Shown here: piece after piece, positions 15,808 through 26,600 of the stretch
Layout: the number at the start of each line of letters is the position of its first letter
Numbering within the stretch: position 1 is the first letter of the stretch
NCBI RefSeq assembly: GCF_010645075.1
Contig: NZ_JAADZV010000001.1
Coordinates: 1-64,000, forward strand
Reading direction: 5' to 3'
Origin: Flavobacterium limi
GTDB lineage: Bacteria > Bacteroidota > Bacteroidia > Flavobacteriales > Flavobacteriaceae
DNA length: 64,000 bases
Notes under the pieces: generated by a model
Told to the model about the DNA's origin: nothing
Databases searched by the model: none
What the model saw: only the letters and a program-made list of their open reading frames with translations
Made by a program: the position numbers and the translations under genes

Positions 15808-16854
15808 TTAGTTTATATTTTCAAATTTATAAACTGTTTTTTGACGGTATTCTTCGCCTTTTTTCAAAACTGAATTAGGAAAATGAGGCTGATTTGGTGC
15901 GTCAGGGAAATTTTGAGTTTCAAAACAAATACCGCTTACAGGAGTGTAATTTACGTTTTCTTTTCCTTTCAAAATATTGAAACAATTTCCGCCAACATAA
16001 ATATGGACGCTCGGCTGATCCGTGTAAACGCTCATCTTTAAATTATTTTTCGGACTGAATAACTGAGCAGCGATTACTGCACCTGAATTAATAACAAACG
16101 AATTGTCAATAGAAGCCGGACAGTTTTTTCTGTTTCTGAAATCGAAATCATGACCGTCGAGAGCAGTAAATTTTCCGGTTGGAATACTCTCATTATTGGT
16201 TTCCAGAATGGTATTCGCGTCAATAAATATTTCCTGATCCAATACGTCCGAATCATGACCATTAAGGTTGAAATAACTGTGATGGGTTAAATTTATAATG
16301 GTGTCTTCTGTAGTTGTTGCTTTATATTCGAGTTTTAATTCGTTTTCTTCGGTTAAGGAATAGGTTAGGAAAACCTCTAATTTCCCTGGATAGTTTTCTT
16401 CTAAATCTTCACTGATCAGATGAAAAGTTACCGACTGGTCTGTTAAATCAGTGACATCCCATATTTTTTGACCAAAACCGGTATTTCCTCCGTGCAAAGC
16501 ATTTCCGTTATTGTTTCCCGCCAGTTCAAATGTTTTATCATTTAAGGTGAAACGTCCTTTACTGATACGTCCTGCATAACGTCCGACAGTTGTACCAAAA
16601 TAAGGACCGCTTGGCAAATTATAGGATTCAATATAGGCTTCGGGATTGTCAAAACCTAAAACTACATCTGTCAGTTTTCCATCTGTTGCAGGAACTTTTA
16701 ATGAAGTTACAGTCGCACCGTAGTTCGTAAGCTGTACTTTAATTCCATTTTTATTGGTCAGTTCAAAACAATGAATTTCTTCATTATCTGGAGATAAACC
16801 AAATAATTTGCAATTAGAGTGATTGTTGAAATGCGATATATGCTTTAATTCCAT
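15808..16854 (-). CDS. galM: Aldose 1-epimerase (mutarotase), cytoplasmic
   Basis: 348 residues without a signal peptide. It interconverts the anomers of galactose so that galactokinase receives the alpha form. Family motifs are NGNALHGG, LTHHSYFNLNG (catalytic His) and CFETQNFPDAPNQP (catalytic Glu). It is the first gene of the gal run and is transcribed away from the GntR-type regulator, with a 101-bp divergent region. A second, lipoprotein mutarotase occurs in the arabinose block at 42425-43606. Confidence 0.92.
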   Translation of the reverse strand: MELKHISHFNNHSNCKLFGLSPDNEEIHCFELTNKNGIKVQLTNYGATVTSLKVPATDGKLTDVVLGFDNPEAYIESYNLPSGPYFGTTVGRYAGRISKGRFTLNDKTFELAGNNNGNALHGGNTGFGQKIWDVTDLTDQSVTFHLISEDLEENYPGKLEVFLTYSLTEENELKLEYKATTTEDTIINLTHHSYFNLNGHDSDVLDQEIFIDANTILETNNESIPTGKFTALDGHDFDFRNRKNCPASIDNSFVINSGAVIAAQLFSPKNNLKMSVYTDQPSVHIYVGGNCFNILKGKENVNYTPVSGICFETQNFPDAPNQPHFPNSVLKKGEEYRQKTVYKFENIN

Positions 16855-16879
16855 GTTATTTTTATCAAAAGTGAAAATT

Positions 16880-16887
16880 CAAAATTA
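16880..16887 (-). promoter_or_regulatory. Candidate -7 element of the gal operon
   Basis: TAATTTTG on the minus strand fits TAnnTTTG and lies about 26 bp upstream of galM. No clear -33 TTG is seen, so the call is tentative. Confidence 0.4.
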
Positions 16888-16908
16888 TATTTATTTTGCT
16901 TTATTGTA

Positions 16909-16925
16909 TACCAGTACCTACCAGT
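16909..16925. promoter_or_regulatory. Candidate operator of the gal GntR-type regulator
   Basis: TACCAGT occurs at 16909-16915 and again at 16919-16925, exactly 10 bp apart, so both lie on the same face of the helix. The pair is in the divergent region between galM and the regulator gene. Direct rather than inverted symmetry is unusual for a GntR dimer, so this is only a candidate. Confidence 0.35.
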
Positions 16926-16955
16926 TTTTTGTATATTGCAAAAAAATCTTTTTTC

Positions 16956-17954
16956 ATGAGCATCATTTCGATACAAAATAATCTGGGTTTGCCAAAATAT
17001 AAGCAGATAATTCTTTCAGTTGAAAAAGCAATTGATGAAGAAAAGCTGAAAAAAGGCGATAGGCTTCCTTCCGTAAACAAAGTCTGTCTGGCTTTCTCCT
17101 TATCGCGAGATACTGTACTCCAGGCATACGACGAACTTAAAAAACGGGGTATAATTTATGCCATTCCGGGCAAGGGCTATTATGTTAAAAGTATTGAAAC
17201 CAGTATCAAACAGAAGATTTTTTTGCTTTTTGATGAACTTAATATTTTTAAAGAAGACATCTATAATTCCTTTTTAAAAAGTATTGGAAAAAACGTTCAG
17301 GTCGATATTTTTTTCCATCATTTTAATGTACCGGTCTTTAAAAAACTAATAAATGACAGTAACGGCAATTATACCAAATACATTATTATGCCGACCAACC
17401 TGACAGGCATTATTGACACGATAAAAACCCTACCAGTAAACGAAGTGATTATACTGGACCAGACCAATCCCGACTTAAAGATGTATCCTGCTATCTATCA
17501 AAACCACCAAAAAGATATTTTTGAAGGTCTTTTAAAAGGAAAATCAAGACTGGGAAAATACAAAAAGCTGATTTTAATTTTCCCGGGTTTTCGTGAGCCG
17601 TTAGGAATGAAAACCGGATTTGAAAATTTTTGTGCAAAATATAATTTTGATTACGAAATCATCACCCAGTTCACCGATCATGAAATCGAAATTGGAGATT
17701 TATATGTGATTCCGAATGATCGTGACCTCGTTGGGGTAATCGAAAATGCACGAAATCACAACCTTAGATTAGGCGCTGATTTTGGCATTATTTCGTATAA
17801 TGAAACTTCCTTGAAAAAAGTTGTTGCAAATGGAATTGCTACCATTTCGACCCATTTTGAAGATATGGGAAAAATATTGGCTGATATGGTTCTCAAAGGA
17901 AAAAACGAACAAATAGAAAATAAATCTTCGCTGATTATGAGAAATTCACTTTAA
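16956..17954 (+). CDS. GntR-family regulator with LacI-type sugar-binding domain, probable gal regulator
   Basis: 332 residues from the ATG at 16956. The frame is open further upstream but that part runs through the divergent promoter. The N-terminus is a GntR winged helix (GLPKYKQIILSVEKAIDEEKLKKGDRLPS...LSRDTVLQAYDELKKRGIIYAIPGKGYYV). The rest resembles a periplasmic-binding/LacI ligand domain (IIMPTN, VIILDQTNPDL, YVIPNDRDLVGVIENARNHNLRLGADFGIISYNETSLKK). Divergent placement next to galM suggests control of the gal genes by galactose or a derivative. The ligand is inferred. Confidence 0.85.
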   Translation: MSIISIQNNLGLPKYKQIILSVEKAIDEEKLKKGDRLPSVNKVCLAFSLSRDTVLQAYDELKKRGIIYAIPGKGYYVKSIETSIKQKIFLLFDELNIFKEDIYNSFLKSIGKNVQVDIFFHHFNVPVFKKLINDSNGNYTKYIIMPTNLTGIIDTIKTLPVNEVIILDQTNPDLKMYPAIYQNHQKDIFEGLLKGKSRLGKYKKLILIFPGFREPLGMKTGFENFCAKYNFDYEIITQFTDHEIEIGDLYVIPNDRDLVGVIENARNHNLRLGADFGIISYNETSLKKVVANGIATISTHFEDMGKILADMVLKGKNEQIENKSSLIMRNSL

Positions 17955-18052
17955 AATTCTTTTGAAATTAAAAGATAGGGCTAGCCGGAATCAGAACTCC
18001 ATCAGAATTTTGTTTTTTACCATCGATTCCTTTAGTTTTGGAAAAAAAAACA

Positions 18053-19195
18053 ATGAAAGTATTTGATGTAGCCATCATAGGAAGCGGTCCGGCCGGAGCT
18101 TCTGCAGCTTTTGAATTATCGAAAAGCGGAATTACGACTGTTATAATTGAGAAAGAAATTCTGCCGAGATATAAAACATGTGGCGGTGGCCTGGTGCACA
18201 GAGGGAGAAACAATATTCCTTTTGATGTTGCATCAGTTGTTGAAAAAGAATTCTACGAAGTCGATACTTATTTTTCAAATACAAATATCAAACTCACGAC
18301 AAAAAGAGACAAGCCCATCATCAGCATGATTATGCGTGATGCTTTTGATAATCTCATTGTAGAAAAAGCAAAAGAAAATGGTGTTACTCTTTTGCAAAAC
18401 CATAAGGTTAACAGTATAACTTTCGGAGAAACTCAGACAATCCATACTTCTGAGGGCGATATACAGGCAAAATTTATTATTGCCGGAGATGGCGCCTTAA
18501 GTCCAATAGCTAAAATGGCAGGTTGGCAGGAAACCCGGACTGTTATCCCGGCTTTAGAATACGAGCTGGAAGTTCCTTCGGATGATTTTGAAAGATTATC
18601 AAAAAATGTCCGTTTTGATGTCGATGCTATCCCTTCTGGCTATGGCTGGTGCTTTCCTAAAAAAAATCATTTATCTGTAGGGGTTTGCATTTTGGTAAAA
18701 GCGAATCAGAAGATTGATTTGAAAAAATATTACGCAGCCTATTTAAAAACGTTGGGAATTACAGATATTGTAAAAGAAGATGCCCACGGATTTGTCATTC
18801 CGGTTTCTCCAAGAACGGATACTTTCGTTCGAAAAAATGTTTTTTTAATTGGCGACTCAGCAGGATTTGCAGACCCTGTGTTGGCTGAAGGAATTTCAAA
18901 CGCCATATTAAGCGGAATTTTAGCAGCACAATCCATTATAGAAGGGAAACTTGATCCTGTAAGGTCTTCAGAACTGTACCATGAAAAATTAGAAAACAGT
19001 ATTCTACCAGAAGTAAAAGCCGGAATCACTTTGGCCAAAATTTTCTATAGCAAAAAAATATTGCGCAATTTTGTTGCCAAAAATTATGGTTCTGTTCTAT
19101 CCAATGCCATGACAGACATTTTTATGGGAGCCAGAACCTATCCTAAAGATTATAAAAAGAAGATACGGGAAAAAATTAAAGGGGCTATTTTTTAA
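18053..19195 (+). CDS. Geranylgeranyl-reductase-family FAD-dependent oxidoreductase
   Basis: 380 residues from the ATG at 18053; a TTG at 18038 is less likely. The FAD Rossmann motif VAIIGSGPAGASAAFELSKSG is at the N-terminus. CGGGLVHRG follows, then the second FAD motif FLIGDSAGFADPVLAEGISNAI, as in the geranylgeranyl reductase family. Relatives reduce isoprenoid chains or oxidise or hydroxylate lipids, and the substrate here is unknown. It stands alone between the gal regulator and transketolase with its own terminator, and nothing links it to sugar metabolism. Confidence 0.85.
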   Translation: MKVFDVAIIGSGPAGASAAFELSKSGITTVIIEKEILPRYKTCGGGLVHRGRNNIPFDVASVVEKEFYEVDTYFSNTNIKLTTKRDKPIISMIMRDAFDNLIVEKAKENGVTLLQNHKVNSITFGETQTIHTSEGDIQAKFIIAGDGALSPIAKMAGWQETRTVIPALEYELEVPSDDFERLSKNVRFDVDAIPSGYGWCFPKKNHLSVGVCILVKANQKIDLKKYYAAYLKTLGITDIVKEDAHGFVIPVSPRTDTFVRKNVFLIGDSAGFADPVLAEGISNAILSGILAAQSIIEGKLDPVRSSELYHEKLENSILPEVKAGITLAKIFYSKKILRNFVAKNYGSVLSNAMTDIFMGARTYPKDYKKKIREKIKGAIF

Positions 19196-19223
19196 TTTAA
19201 AATGGTTAATACCATACGAAAAG

Positions 19224-19258
19224 GTCGAATTCTAAACGTATAGAATTGGACTTTTTTT
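19224..19258 (+). terminator. Terminator after the flavoprotein gene
   Basis: Arms at 19224-19234 and 19241-19251 (GTCGAATTCTA against TAGAATTGGAC, one mismatch), followed by seven T. It separates the flavoprotein gene from the arabinose block. Confidence 0.75.
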
Positions 19259-19458
19259 AGTTAAGACAGTTCTTAAAAAAGAATGTTTTTTATTCACAAA
19301 ACTTCATATAAAAACCCAGGATTTAGGCTAAGCCGTTTTGCTGTTCTGTTGCTTAAATAATACAGCATTTATTTTATGTTTGATAAATCCTCAAAAAATT
19401 AGTAAAAAAAATAAACAAAATATTTTTTGTTTATATGAAATTATTTTACATACATTTG

Positions 19459-19479
19459 TAAATGTAAATTTTACACTTA
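19459..19479. promoter_or_regulatory. AraR operator upstream of transketolase
   Basis: 21-bp near-perfect palindrome with arms TAAATGTAAA and TTTACACTTA around a single T. It is the best copy of the motif in the window. It sits about 120 bp upstream of the tkt start in an otherwise empty 400-bp gap (19196-19596), where only the terminator and this site are seen. Confidence 0.75.
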
Positions 19480-19596
19480 TTATTTGATTTGTTTCTGCTT
19501 CTCATTTTTAGAATTATTTCTACTTAAAATCCTGCATTTACAAATTGAAAATTCTACTTAAAAACCACAAAAAACTTTATTAAAAACAACCTTAAA

Positions 19597-21648
19597 ATGA
19601 ACAACAGAATAGACCAGCTTGCAGCAGATAATATACGTGCTTTAGCGATTTCGATGGTTGAGAAAGCAAATTCAGGCCATCCGGGAGGAGCTATGGGAGG
19701 TGCAGATTTTCTTCACATTTTATATACCGAATATTTAAAATACGATCCATCCGATATGCAATGGATTTTCAGGGACCGTTTTTTTATGGATGCAGGACAT
19801 CTTTCGGCTTTGATGTATGCGCAGTATCATTTGCTGGGGAATTATGAAAAAACAGATTTAGAAAATTTCAGACAATGGGGTTCTGTTACGCCGGGACATC
19901 CTGAGATTGATGTGAAACGAGGAATTGAAAATACTTCAGGACCATTGGGTCAGGGACATGTTATGGGAATTGGAGCAGCCATTGCAGCCAAATTTCTATC
20001 AGCACGATTTGATAATTTATTCGATCATAAAATCTACGGATTCATAACTGACGGAGGTGTTCAGGAAGAAATTTCTCAGGGAGCAGGCCGTATCGCAGGG
20101 CATTTGGGACTGAACAATTTTATTATGTTCTATGATTCGAATGATGTACAGCTTTCTTCCATGACTGATGAGGTTACTACCGAAGATACTGCAATGAAAT
20201 ACGAATCATGGGGCTGGAAGGTAACTACTATTGACGGTCATGATCATGAACAAATTCGTAAAGCTCTGACGGATGCCAATAACGAAACTGAAAAACCAAC
20301 CCTGATTATTGGAAGAACCATAATGGGTAAAGGTTGTGTAACTGCTGATGGTGCCATGTATGAAGGTCAGTGTGAACTGCACGGAAAGCCTATTGGAGGA
20401 ACAAAAGCATGTTTTAAATCAACATTGCTTAATCTGGGTGCAAATCCGGAAGATGCATTTGCGGTTTACGAAGAAGTTGCTGCACATTATGCTTCTGTTT
20501 TAAATAATAAAACAACAGAATCTACTGAAAGAAAATCAAAAATTGCAGCTTGGGAAGCTCAAAATCCTGCCTTAGCAAAAAAAATCCAGCAATTTTTCTC
20601 GGGCGATTTACCAAGCCTGGATTTTGGCAGTATCGCACAAAAAGCAAATGCGGCAACACGAGATGCTTCTGCAGCAGTTTTGGGTTATCTGGCCGAAAAC
20701 GTTGAGAATATGATTGTGTCTTCTGCAGATTTATCGAATAGTGACAAGACGGATGGATTCCTGAAAAAATCATCGGTTTTGCAAAAAAATAATTTTAACG
20801 GAGGTTTTCTACAGGCAGGAGTTGCCGAATTGACAATGGCTGCAATCGCTAACGGAATTGCATTGCACGGAGGCGTAATTCCGGTGGTGGCTACCTTTTT
20901 TGTGTTTTCAGATTATATGAAACCCGCTATTCGTCTGGCGGCGATTCAGGAATTGCCTGTAAAATATGTCTGGACTCACGATTCTTTCCGCGTAGGTGAA
21001 GACGGACCAACGCACCAGCCAATTGAACAGGAAGCGCAAATTCGATTATTGGAAAAAATTAAAAACCATTCAGGAGATCAAAGTTTACTGGCTTTACGTC
21101 CGGCAGATGCTGTTGAAACCTCTGTTGCCTGGCAAATGGCATTAGAGAACAAAAAAACACCAACAGGTTTAATCCTTTCCAGACAGGATATCAAAGATCT
21201 TCCAACCAATGGGAATTCAAGATTTGAAGAAGCTGGTCAGGCTAAAAAAGGAGGATATTTGGTAAAATCTGTTCAAAATCCTGATATCACTTTAATCGCA
21301 AACGGATCTGAAGTGGCAACGTTAATTGATGCAGCTGCTGAACTTGAAAGCACAAAACAGATAAAAATAAATGTGGCATCGATAATTTCTGAAGGTCTCT
21401 TTAGATCACAATCAAAAGAATATCAGGAAAGTGTAATTCCGAATGGCGGATTGGTTTTTGGACTTACGGCAGGGCTTCCGGTTAATCTGGAAAATCTGGT
21501 TGGGAGTAACGGAAGAGTGTTTGGTCTGGATCATTTCGGGTATTCAGCTCCGGCTTCGGTTCTGGATCAGAAATTTGGATTTACCAGTAAAAATGCGGCA
21601 GAGGAAATCAGCAAATATTTAAAAGAAAACAATTTTTTAATTCACTAA
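19597..21648 (+). CDS. tkt: Transketolase
   Basis: 683 residues, full length. This thiamine-diphosphate enzyme moves two-carbon units between xylulose 5-phosphate and aldose phosphates. Recognisable parts are [27 protein letters not shown] and [16 protein letters not shown] with the ThDP-binding region, then [12 protein letters not shown] in the pyrimidine domain. It is followed 16 bp later by transaldolase and preceded by an AraR-type palindrome. It is therefore probably the arabinose-induced enzyme that drains xylulose 5-phosphate, comparable with the transketolase gene in the Bacteroides arabinose cluster. Confidence 0.95.
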   Translation: MNNRIDQLAADNIRALAISMVEKANSGHPGGAMGGADFLHILYTEYLKYDPSDMQWIFRDRFFMDAGHLSALMYAQYHLLGNYEKTDLENFRQWGSVTPGHPEIDVKRGIENTSGPLGQGHVMGIGAAIAAKFLSARFDNLFDHKIYGFITDGGVQEEISQGAGRIAGHLGLNNFIMFYDSNDVQLSSMTDEVTTEDTAMKYESWGWKVTTIDGHDHEQIRKALTDANNETEKPTLIIGRTIMGKGCVTADGAMYEGQCELHGKPIGGTKACFKSTLLNLGANPEDAFAVYEEVAAHYASVLNNKTTESTERKSKIAAWEAQNPALAKKIQQFFSGDLPSLDFGSIAQKANAATRDASAAVLGYLAENVENMIVSSADLSNSDKTDGFLKKSSVLQKNNFNGGFLQAGVAELTMAAIANGIALHGGVIPVVATFFVFSDYMKPAIRLAAIQELPVKYVWTHDSFRVGEDGPTHQPIEQEAQIRLLEKIKNHSGDQSLLALRPADAVETSVAWQMALENKKTPTGLILSRQDIKDLPTNGNSRFEEAGQAKKGGYLVKSVQNPDITLIANGSEVATLIDAAAELESTKQIKINVASIISEGLFRSQSKEYQESVIPNGGLVFGLTAGLPVNLENLVGSNGRVFGLDHFGYSAPASVLDQKFGFTSKNAAEEISKYLKENNFLIH

Positions 21649-21664
21649 AAAAACAAAAAAGAAC

Positions 21665-22321
21665 ATGAAATTTTTTATAGATACAGCCAACTTAAAAGAT
21701 ATTAAAGAAGCCAATGGTTTAGGAGTTTTAGATGGAGTTACTACAAACCCGTCATTAATGGCGAAAGAAGGAATTACAGGGGCACAAAACATTTTGGATC
21801 ATTACATAAAAATCTGCGAACTGGTTGACGGCGATGTAAGTGCCGAAGTGATTTCAACAGATTTTGAAGGCATGATTGCTGAGGGAGAAAAACTGGCAGC
21901 ACTGCATCCGCAGATTGTAGTAAAAATCCCGATGATAAAAGACGGTGTAAAAGCCATTAAATATTTTTCGAATAAAGGAATCAGAACCAATTGTACTTTG
22001 GTATTTTCATCTGGACAGGCATTACTGGCTGCAAAAGCCGGGGCGACTTATGTTTCGCCTTTCATTGGAAGACTGGATGATGTTTCAACTGATGGTATGA
22101 ACCTGATTGAAGAAATCAGATTGATTTATGACAATTTTGGATTTGAAACCCAGATTCTTGCAGCTTCTGTTCGAAATGTAATGCATATTATTAATTGTGC
22201 AAAAATAGGATCAGATGTAATTACAGGTCCACTGAGTGCAATTGAAGGTTTATTGAAGCACCCGTTAACAGATATTGGTTTGGCTACTTTTTTGGCAGAT
22301 TACCAAAAAGGAAATAGCTAA
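21665..22321 (+). CDS. Transaldolase / fructose-6-phosphate aldolase-like
   Basis: 218 residues, the short transaldolase subfamily. The start [29 protein letters not shown] is diagnostic and VVKIPM carries the Schiff-base Lys at about residue 87. It would complete the non-oxidative pentose phosphate route with transketolase, 16 bp upstream. The short family includes true transaldolases and F6P aldolases. The tkt partnership favours transaldolase. Confidence 0.9.
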   Translation: MKFFIDTANLKDIKEANGLGVLDGVTTNPSLMAKEGITGAQNILDHYIKICELVDGDVSAEVISTDFEGMIAEGEKLAALHPQIVVKIPMIKDGVKAIKYFSNKGIRTNCTLVFSSGQALLAAKAGATYVSPFIGRLDDVSTDGMNLIEEIRLIYDNFGFETQILAASVRNVMHIINCAKIGSDVITGPLSAIEGLLKHPLTDIGLATFLADYQKGNS

Positions 22322-22365
22322 AAATAAAGAGAATTAGTTTAGTTTAATAGTAGTTTTATTTAATG

Positions 22366-22404
22366 AAAAACCCTGAAAACTTGTGACTTTCAGGGTTTTG
22401 TTTT
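22366..22404 (+). terminator. Terminator of the tkt-transaldolase unit
   Basis: Arms AAAACCCTGAAA and TTTCAGGGTTTT with a 9-nt loop, followed by GTTTTT. It may also serve araR from the other side. Confidence 0.9.
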
Positions 22405-22443
22405 TGGATGTAATTCCAGATTATATTTAATGCGTAATGCCTT

Positions 22444-23133
22444 TTATAAATTCAGTACAAAATCGTTAAGTAATTTTTCTTCATATTTTTCTTTGTTGAA
22501 AGTATATAAATAAGATCCTTTTCTGGAAGACTGCATGTCTTTTTCATCCAGTTTATTTAAAATTTCCAAAGAATTGATCTTACTGATAAAGTTACGTTTG
22601 TCGAGTTCCTTACTTAAAATTGCTTCATACAACTCTAATAATTGGCGCATGGTAAATTTTTCAGGAAGTAATTCAAAACCAATTGGTTTTATCGAAGTTC
22701 TGTAACGCAGCCTTCTGATGGCATGCTGAACCATTTCATTGTGGTCAAAAATAAGATTTGGAGCATCAGCAATACTAAACCATTCTGCATGATAGTTTTT
22801 AATCATTTCTTCATTATGGTTTTCAATATTAATTAAGGCATAGTATGAAACAGAAATAGTTCGGTCTACCGGGTCACGATCTATCTCACTATATGCATGC
22901 AGCTGCTCCATATAGATATCGTGTAACCCAGTATAGGTGTTCAAAATTCTAATGGCAGCATCATCTAGTATTTCATCGCGTTTTAAAAACCCTCCAATTA
23001 ATGACCACTTTCCTCTCTCTGGTTCAAAATCTCTTTTAATCAAAAGAATTTTTAATCCCTGATGGTCAAATCCAAAAATGATGCAATCTACTGCTAATAA
23101 AACCTTATCCGCAGAGCTATAACTGTTTAGCAT
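22444..23133 (-). CDS. araR: Nudix-related transcriptional regulator AraR
   Basis: 229 residues. The N-terminal two thirds is a Nudix fold (VDCIIFGFDHQGLKILLIKRDFEPERGKWSLIGGFL). The Nudix box is degraded: after GGFLKRDEILDDAAIRIL the expected REUxEE is replaced by NTYTG, so hydrolysis is unlikely. The C-terminus (about 150-229) is a winged helix ending KGSYLYTFNKEKYEE. This matches the Nudix-type AraR described in Bacteroides thetaiotaomicron, an arabinose-responsive repressor. It sits inside the arabinose locus, and a palindrome at 23188-23208 upstream suggests autoregulation. Confidence 0.9.
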   Translation of the reverse strand: MLNSYSSADKVLLAVDCIIFGFDHQGLKILLIKRDFEPERGKWSLIGGFLKRDEILDDAAIRILNTYTGLHDIYMEQLHAYSEIDRDPVDRTISVSYYALINIENHNEEMIKNYHAEWFSIADAPNLIFDHNEMVQHAIRRLRYRTSIKPIGFELLPEKFTMRQLLELYEAILSKELDKRNFISKINSLEILNKLDEKDMQSSRKGSYLYTFNKEKYEEKLLNDFVLNL

Positions 23134-23187
23134 ATTTTATATTTTATTTGGTAAATATAGAAACTTCCTAATACGTTTCATAATTTA

Positions 23188-23208
23188 TTAATGTTGATTT
23201 TACACTTA
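23188..23208. promoter_or_regulatory. AraR operator upstream of araR
   Basis: 21-bp site ending TTTTACACTTA, with left half TTAATGTTGA. It lies 55 bp upstream of araR (minus strand) in the 553-bp gap between araR and susC, and suggests autoregulation. Confidence 0.6.
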
Positions 23209-23469
23209 CTAAATTAATTAGGAAATTTTACTCATTTATATATTTTTTATTCTGTTTAAAAAGGTGTAAAAGTACAATTAAATCTTTTTTATACTAAAAA
23301 GGGAGTATTTTATTCCTCAAAAAATAGATTTTAAGTTAAAATTAACTTTTTTACTTACGTATTTTATTACAATAATCTTATTTCTATATTCTTTCTCACA
23401 ATAAAAACACATTATCTATAACTTTTTCTTAACAACTGTTTTTTTGATTAAATAATTGGTTTTTAATCA

Positions 23470-23490
23470 AAAGTGTAGTTTTTACACAAA
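23470..23490. promoter_or_regulatory. AraR operator, susC upstream region, distal
   Basis: 21-bp site AAAGTGTA-N5-TACACAAA. GTGTA and TACAC are perfectly inverted with the 5-bp spacer seen in the other sites. About 200 bp upstream of susC. Confidence 0.55.
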
Positions 23491-23534
23491 TAAAACAATT
23501 AAAATCCCTCTTTTTTGAAAAAAACTACAAGTTT

Positions 23535-23555
23535 TAAATGTTGATTCAACACTTA
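23535..23555. promoter_or_regulatory. AraR operator, susC upstream region, middle
   Basis: 21-bp site TAAATGTTGA-T-TCAACACTTA, a near-perfect inverted repeat, 131 bp upstream of susC. The three sites here would allow cooperative binding or looping. Confidence 0.65.
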
Positions 23556-23633
23556 AATTATGATATATATTTTTTTTATTCGTTTTTTTTATGAGATTAA
23601 TTTGTTTTTGCGCTTTTTTTTTATTTAAATTTA

Positions 23634-23654
23634 CAAATGTAAAATTAACACTTA
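23634..23654. promoter_or_regulatory. AraR operator, susC upstream region, proximal
   Basis: 21-bp site CAAATGTAAA-A-TTAACACTTA ending 32 bp before the susC start. This is close enough to block transcription from the susC promoter. Confidence 0.65.
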
Positions 23655-23686
23655 TAATAATAACTAACTAACTTAAAAAAACCAGT

Positions 23687-26600
23687 ATGATAACAAACCA
23701 AAAATTATCTTTTTATTGGAATTTCGTGTTACCAAAAAAAGAATGCCTCATAGCATTATTTATGCTAGTGTTTTCTGTTAATCTTATGTCGGCTCAGGGC
23801 AAAGAGATTAGCGGAATTGTTACTTCAGCTCAGGACAAGTTGCCTTTGCCTGGAGTGAACATTGTAGTTAAAGGAACCAAAACATCAACCACAACCGGAT
23901 TTGATGGACAGTATTCGATTAAGGCATCCCCAAATGATGTATTAGTTTTTTCATTTATAGGATATCGAAATCAGGAAGTAACTATAGGAAATCAATCAAA
24001 AGTTGATATTGCTTTAGGAGAAGATAACAATAGGCTTAATGAAGTAGTAGTAATTGGATATGGTACACAAAAGAAAGCTGATTTAACAGGATCAGTAAGT
24101 GTTGTAAATGTGGCTGATGCCAAAAAAACAATAACTTATGATGTGGCAAAAATGCTACAAGGTCAAGCTGCTGGGGTAACAGTACAATCATCTGGAGAAC
24201 CTGGGGGATTTGTAAATATAAAAATTAGAGGTATCTCTTCATTTAACAACACTAACCCTTTGTTTGTTGTTGACGGTATGATGGTGGACAGCCCTTTTGA
24301 TTTCTCTACAGGAGAAATAGAGTCTATGCAAGTATTAAAAGATGCATCTTCTGCAGCTATCTACGGGGTTCGTGGTGCAAATGGAGTTATTATCATTACT
24401 ACTAAGAAAGGGAAAGCCGGACAAGTTAGTATTGGCTATAAGAACTTATTTGGAGTGCAAAATGTAGCAAGAAAATGGGATGTAACAAATAGAGAACAAT
24501 ATCAAAAAATTGTTACAGCAGCCGAACAAAATTACATGGATACTACTGGTATTATGATTGGAATTGCACCTGCAAATGATCCAACAAATCCAGGTTATAT
24601 TAATAATGTAGATACAGACTGGCAGGATGCAGCCTTTAAAACCGGTACTATACAAAACCATTCCTTAACTATAAATGGTGGTGCAGAATCTCTTTCCTAC
24701 AATGTTAATATTGATTATTTTAAAAACACTGGTTATGTTGAATCTCCACAAGATTATGAGAGATATACAACTACTTTGAATTTTAATGGAAAAAAAGGGA
24801 AATTCAAATATGGCGGAAAATTAGGTTACACTAAATCTGACAAAGAAAATTTTACTGAAAATCTTAATTCAGTTATAGGTTCGTTGGCTACTGCAATCCC
24901 AACTATGCCTGTGTATGACAGCAATAGATTAGGAGGTTATGGTGGTACTACTAACTCTGGCCAAAGAGCCATTTCTTTAAATGTTATTGGATACAATAAT
25001 GTAATGGATAATACCACAGAAAGAAATCGTTTTATTGGTGATATTTGGGGAGAATATGAATTCATTGATGGCTTAAAATTTAAAACAGATGTTAGTTTTG
25101 ATAGAACAGACTGGCACAATCACATTTACAATCCGCCAAGTGATTTAGGATGGCGTTATATAGTAAACCCTGAAAACGCAACATTAAATATTGAATTAGG
25201 GAATACTACCAGAACCTTTTTTAACAATTTCCTTACTTACGAAAAAACAATTAACAAACATAAATTTGATGTTTTAGCAGGCTGGATTCAGGAAAAAAAT
25301 GATTTCTACAAAAATTGGTCAAGAGGGACAGGATATGAAACAGGAGAAATAAGCCAGATTCAAAATGCAACTACAATAGTGGGTGGAGAATGGGCAAGTA
25401 CAATTACCACTCTTTCTTACATAACCAGATTAAACTATAGTTATGCTGATAAATATTTGATTCAGGGGAATTTCAGACAAGATAAAACTTCATTATTTGC
25501 TCCTGAAAATAATACAGGAAATTTCTATTCATTCTCCGGAGCCTGGAAATTAAGCAATGAAAAATTTATTGCTGCTATTTTGCCTACATGGGTAGATATG
25601 ATTAAAATTAGAGGTGGTTATGGGGAATTAGGAAACAATGCAGTTGGTGCCTATGCGTATTCTCCAACGGTTAACGCATTTGTCCCTTATACCTGGGGAG
25701 GAGCATTTACCGGAGTACCAGCTTCAGGAACGATAGTTACAGATATCAAAGACCAAAACATTCACTGGGAAAAAACAGCATCAACCAATATTGCTGCGGA
25801 ATTCGGTTTACTAAATAATAAACTGCAATTGTCAGGAGAATATTTTGTTAGAAAATCAACAGATTTACTTTTTAGTGTGCCACTTCCGGCCACATCAGGT
25901 TCAGCCGGATCTATTATGACTAATGCAGGAGATGTTGAAAACAAAGGTTTTGAATTTACAATTGGCTACACAAACAATGATAATGCATTTAAATACGGTA
26001 TTTCTGCAAATTTTGGAACTCTGAAAAACAAGGTAACTAAAATAGGAAATGACAATGCTCCTATAACATTAGGACCTTCAAGAACTGAAGTAGGTCGCTC
26101 AATAGCTGAATTATACGCTTGGGAAACAGAAGGTATTTTTCAGACTCAGGCAGAGATTGATGCTGCACCAACTCAATCAATTTCTACCAGACCAGGAGAT
26201 ATAAAATTTAAAGATCAAAATGGTGATGGCATAATTGATGACAAAGACAGAACATTTCAAGGTCAGGCAATTCCAAAATATTCGTATGGTATTAATCTAA
26301 ATTTCGAATACAAAAACTGGGAATTATCAATGCTTTGGCAAGGTGCAGGCGGAAATAAAGTATTTAATGCAGTGTATCGCGATCTGATGGCTGGGCAATA
26401 TGGCAATAGCAGCACAGACATATTGAATTACTGGACACCAACTAATACAAATACAGATATTCCAAGACCAGTAATTAATGATCCAAATGCAAACACAAGA
26501 GATTCTAACCGTTTTATAGAAGATGGGGATTATATCAAATTACAAAATTTCCAGATTGGATATAACATACCATTAGGTAATAAAAAATTCATTCAAAAAG

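Noticed and set aside
16896..16955. Longer N-terminus of the GntR-type regulator
   Set aside because: It would run through the divergent promoter and the candidate operator; the ATG at 16956 begins a normal GntR start.
23260..23280. Further AraR site with GTGTA and TACAATTA
   Set aside because: The spacer is 4 instead of 5 bp and the right arm is poor.
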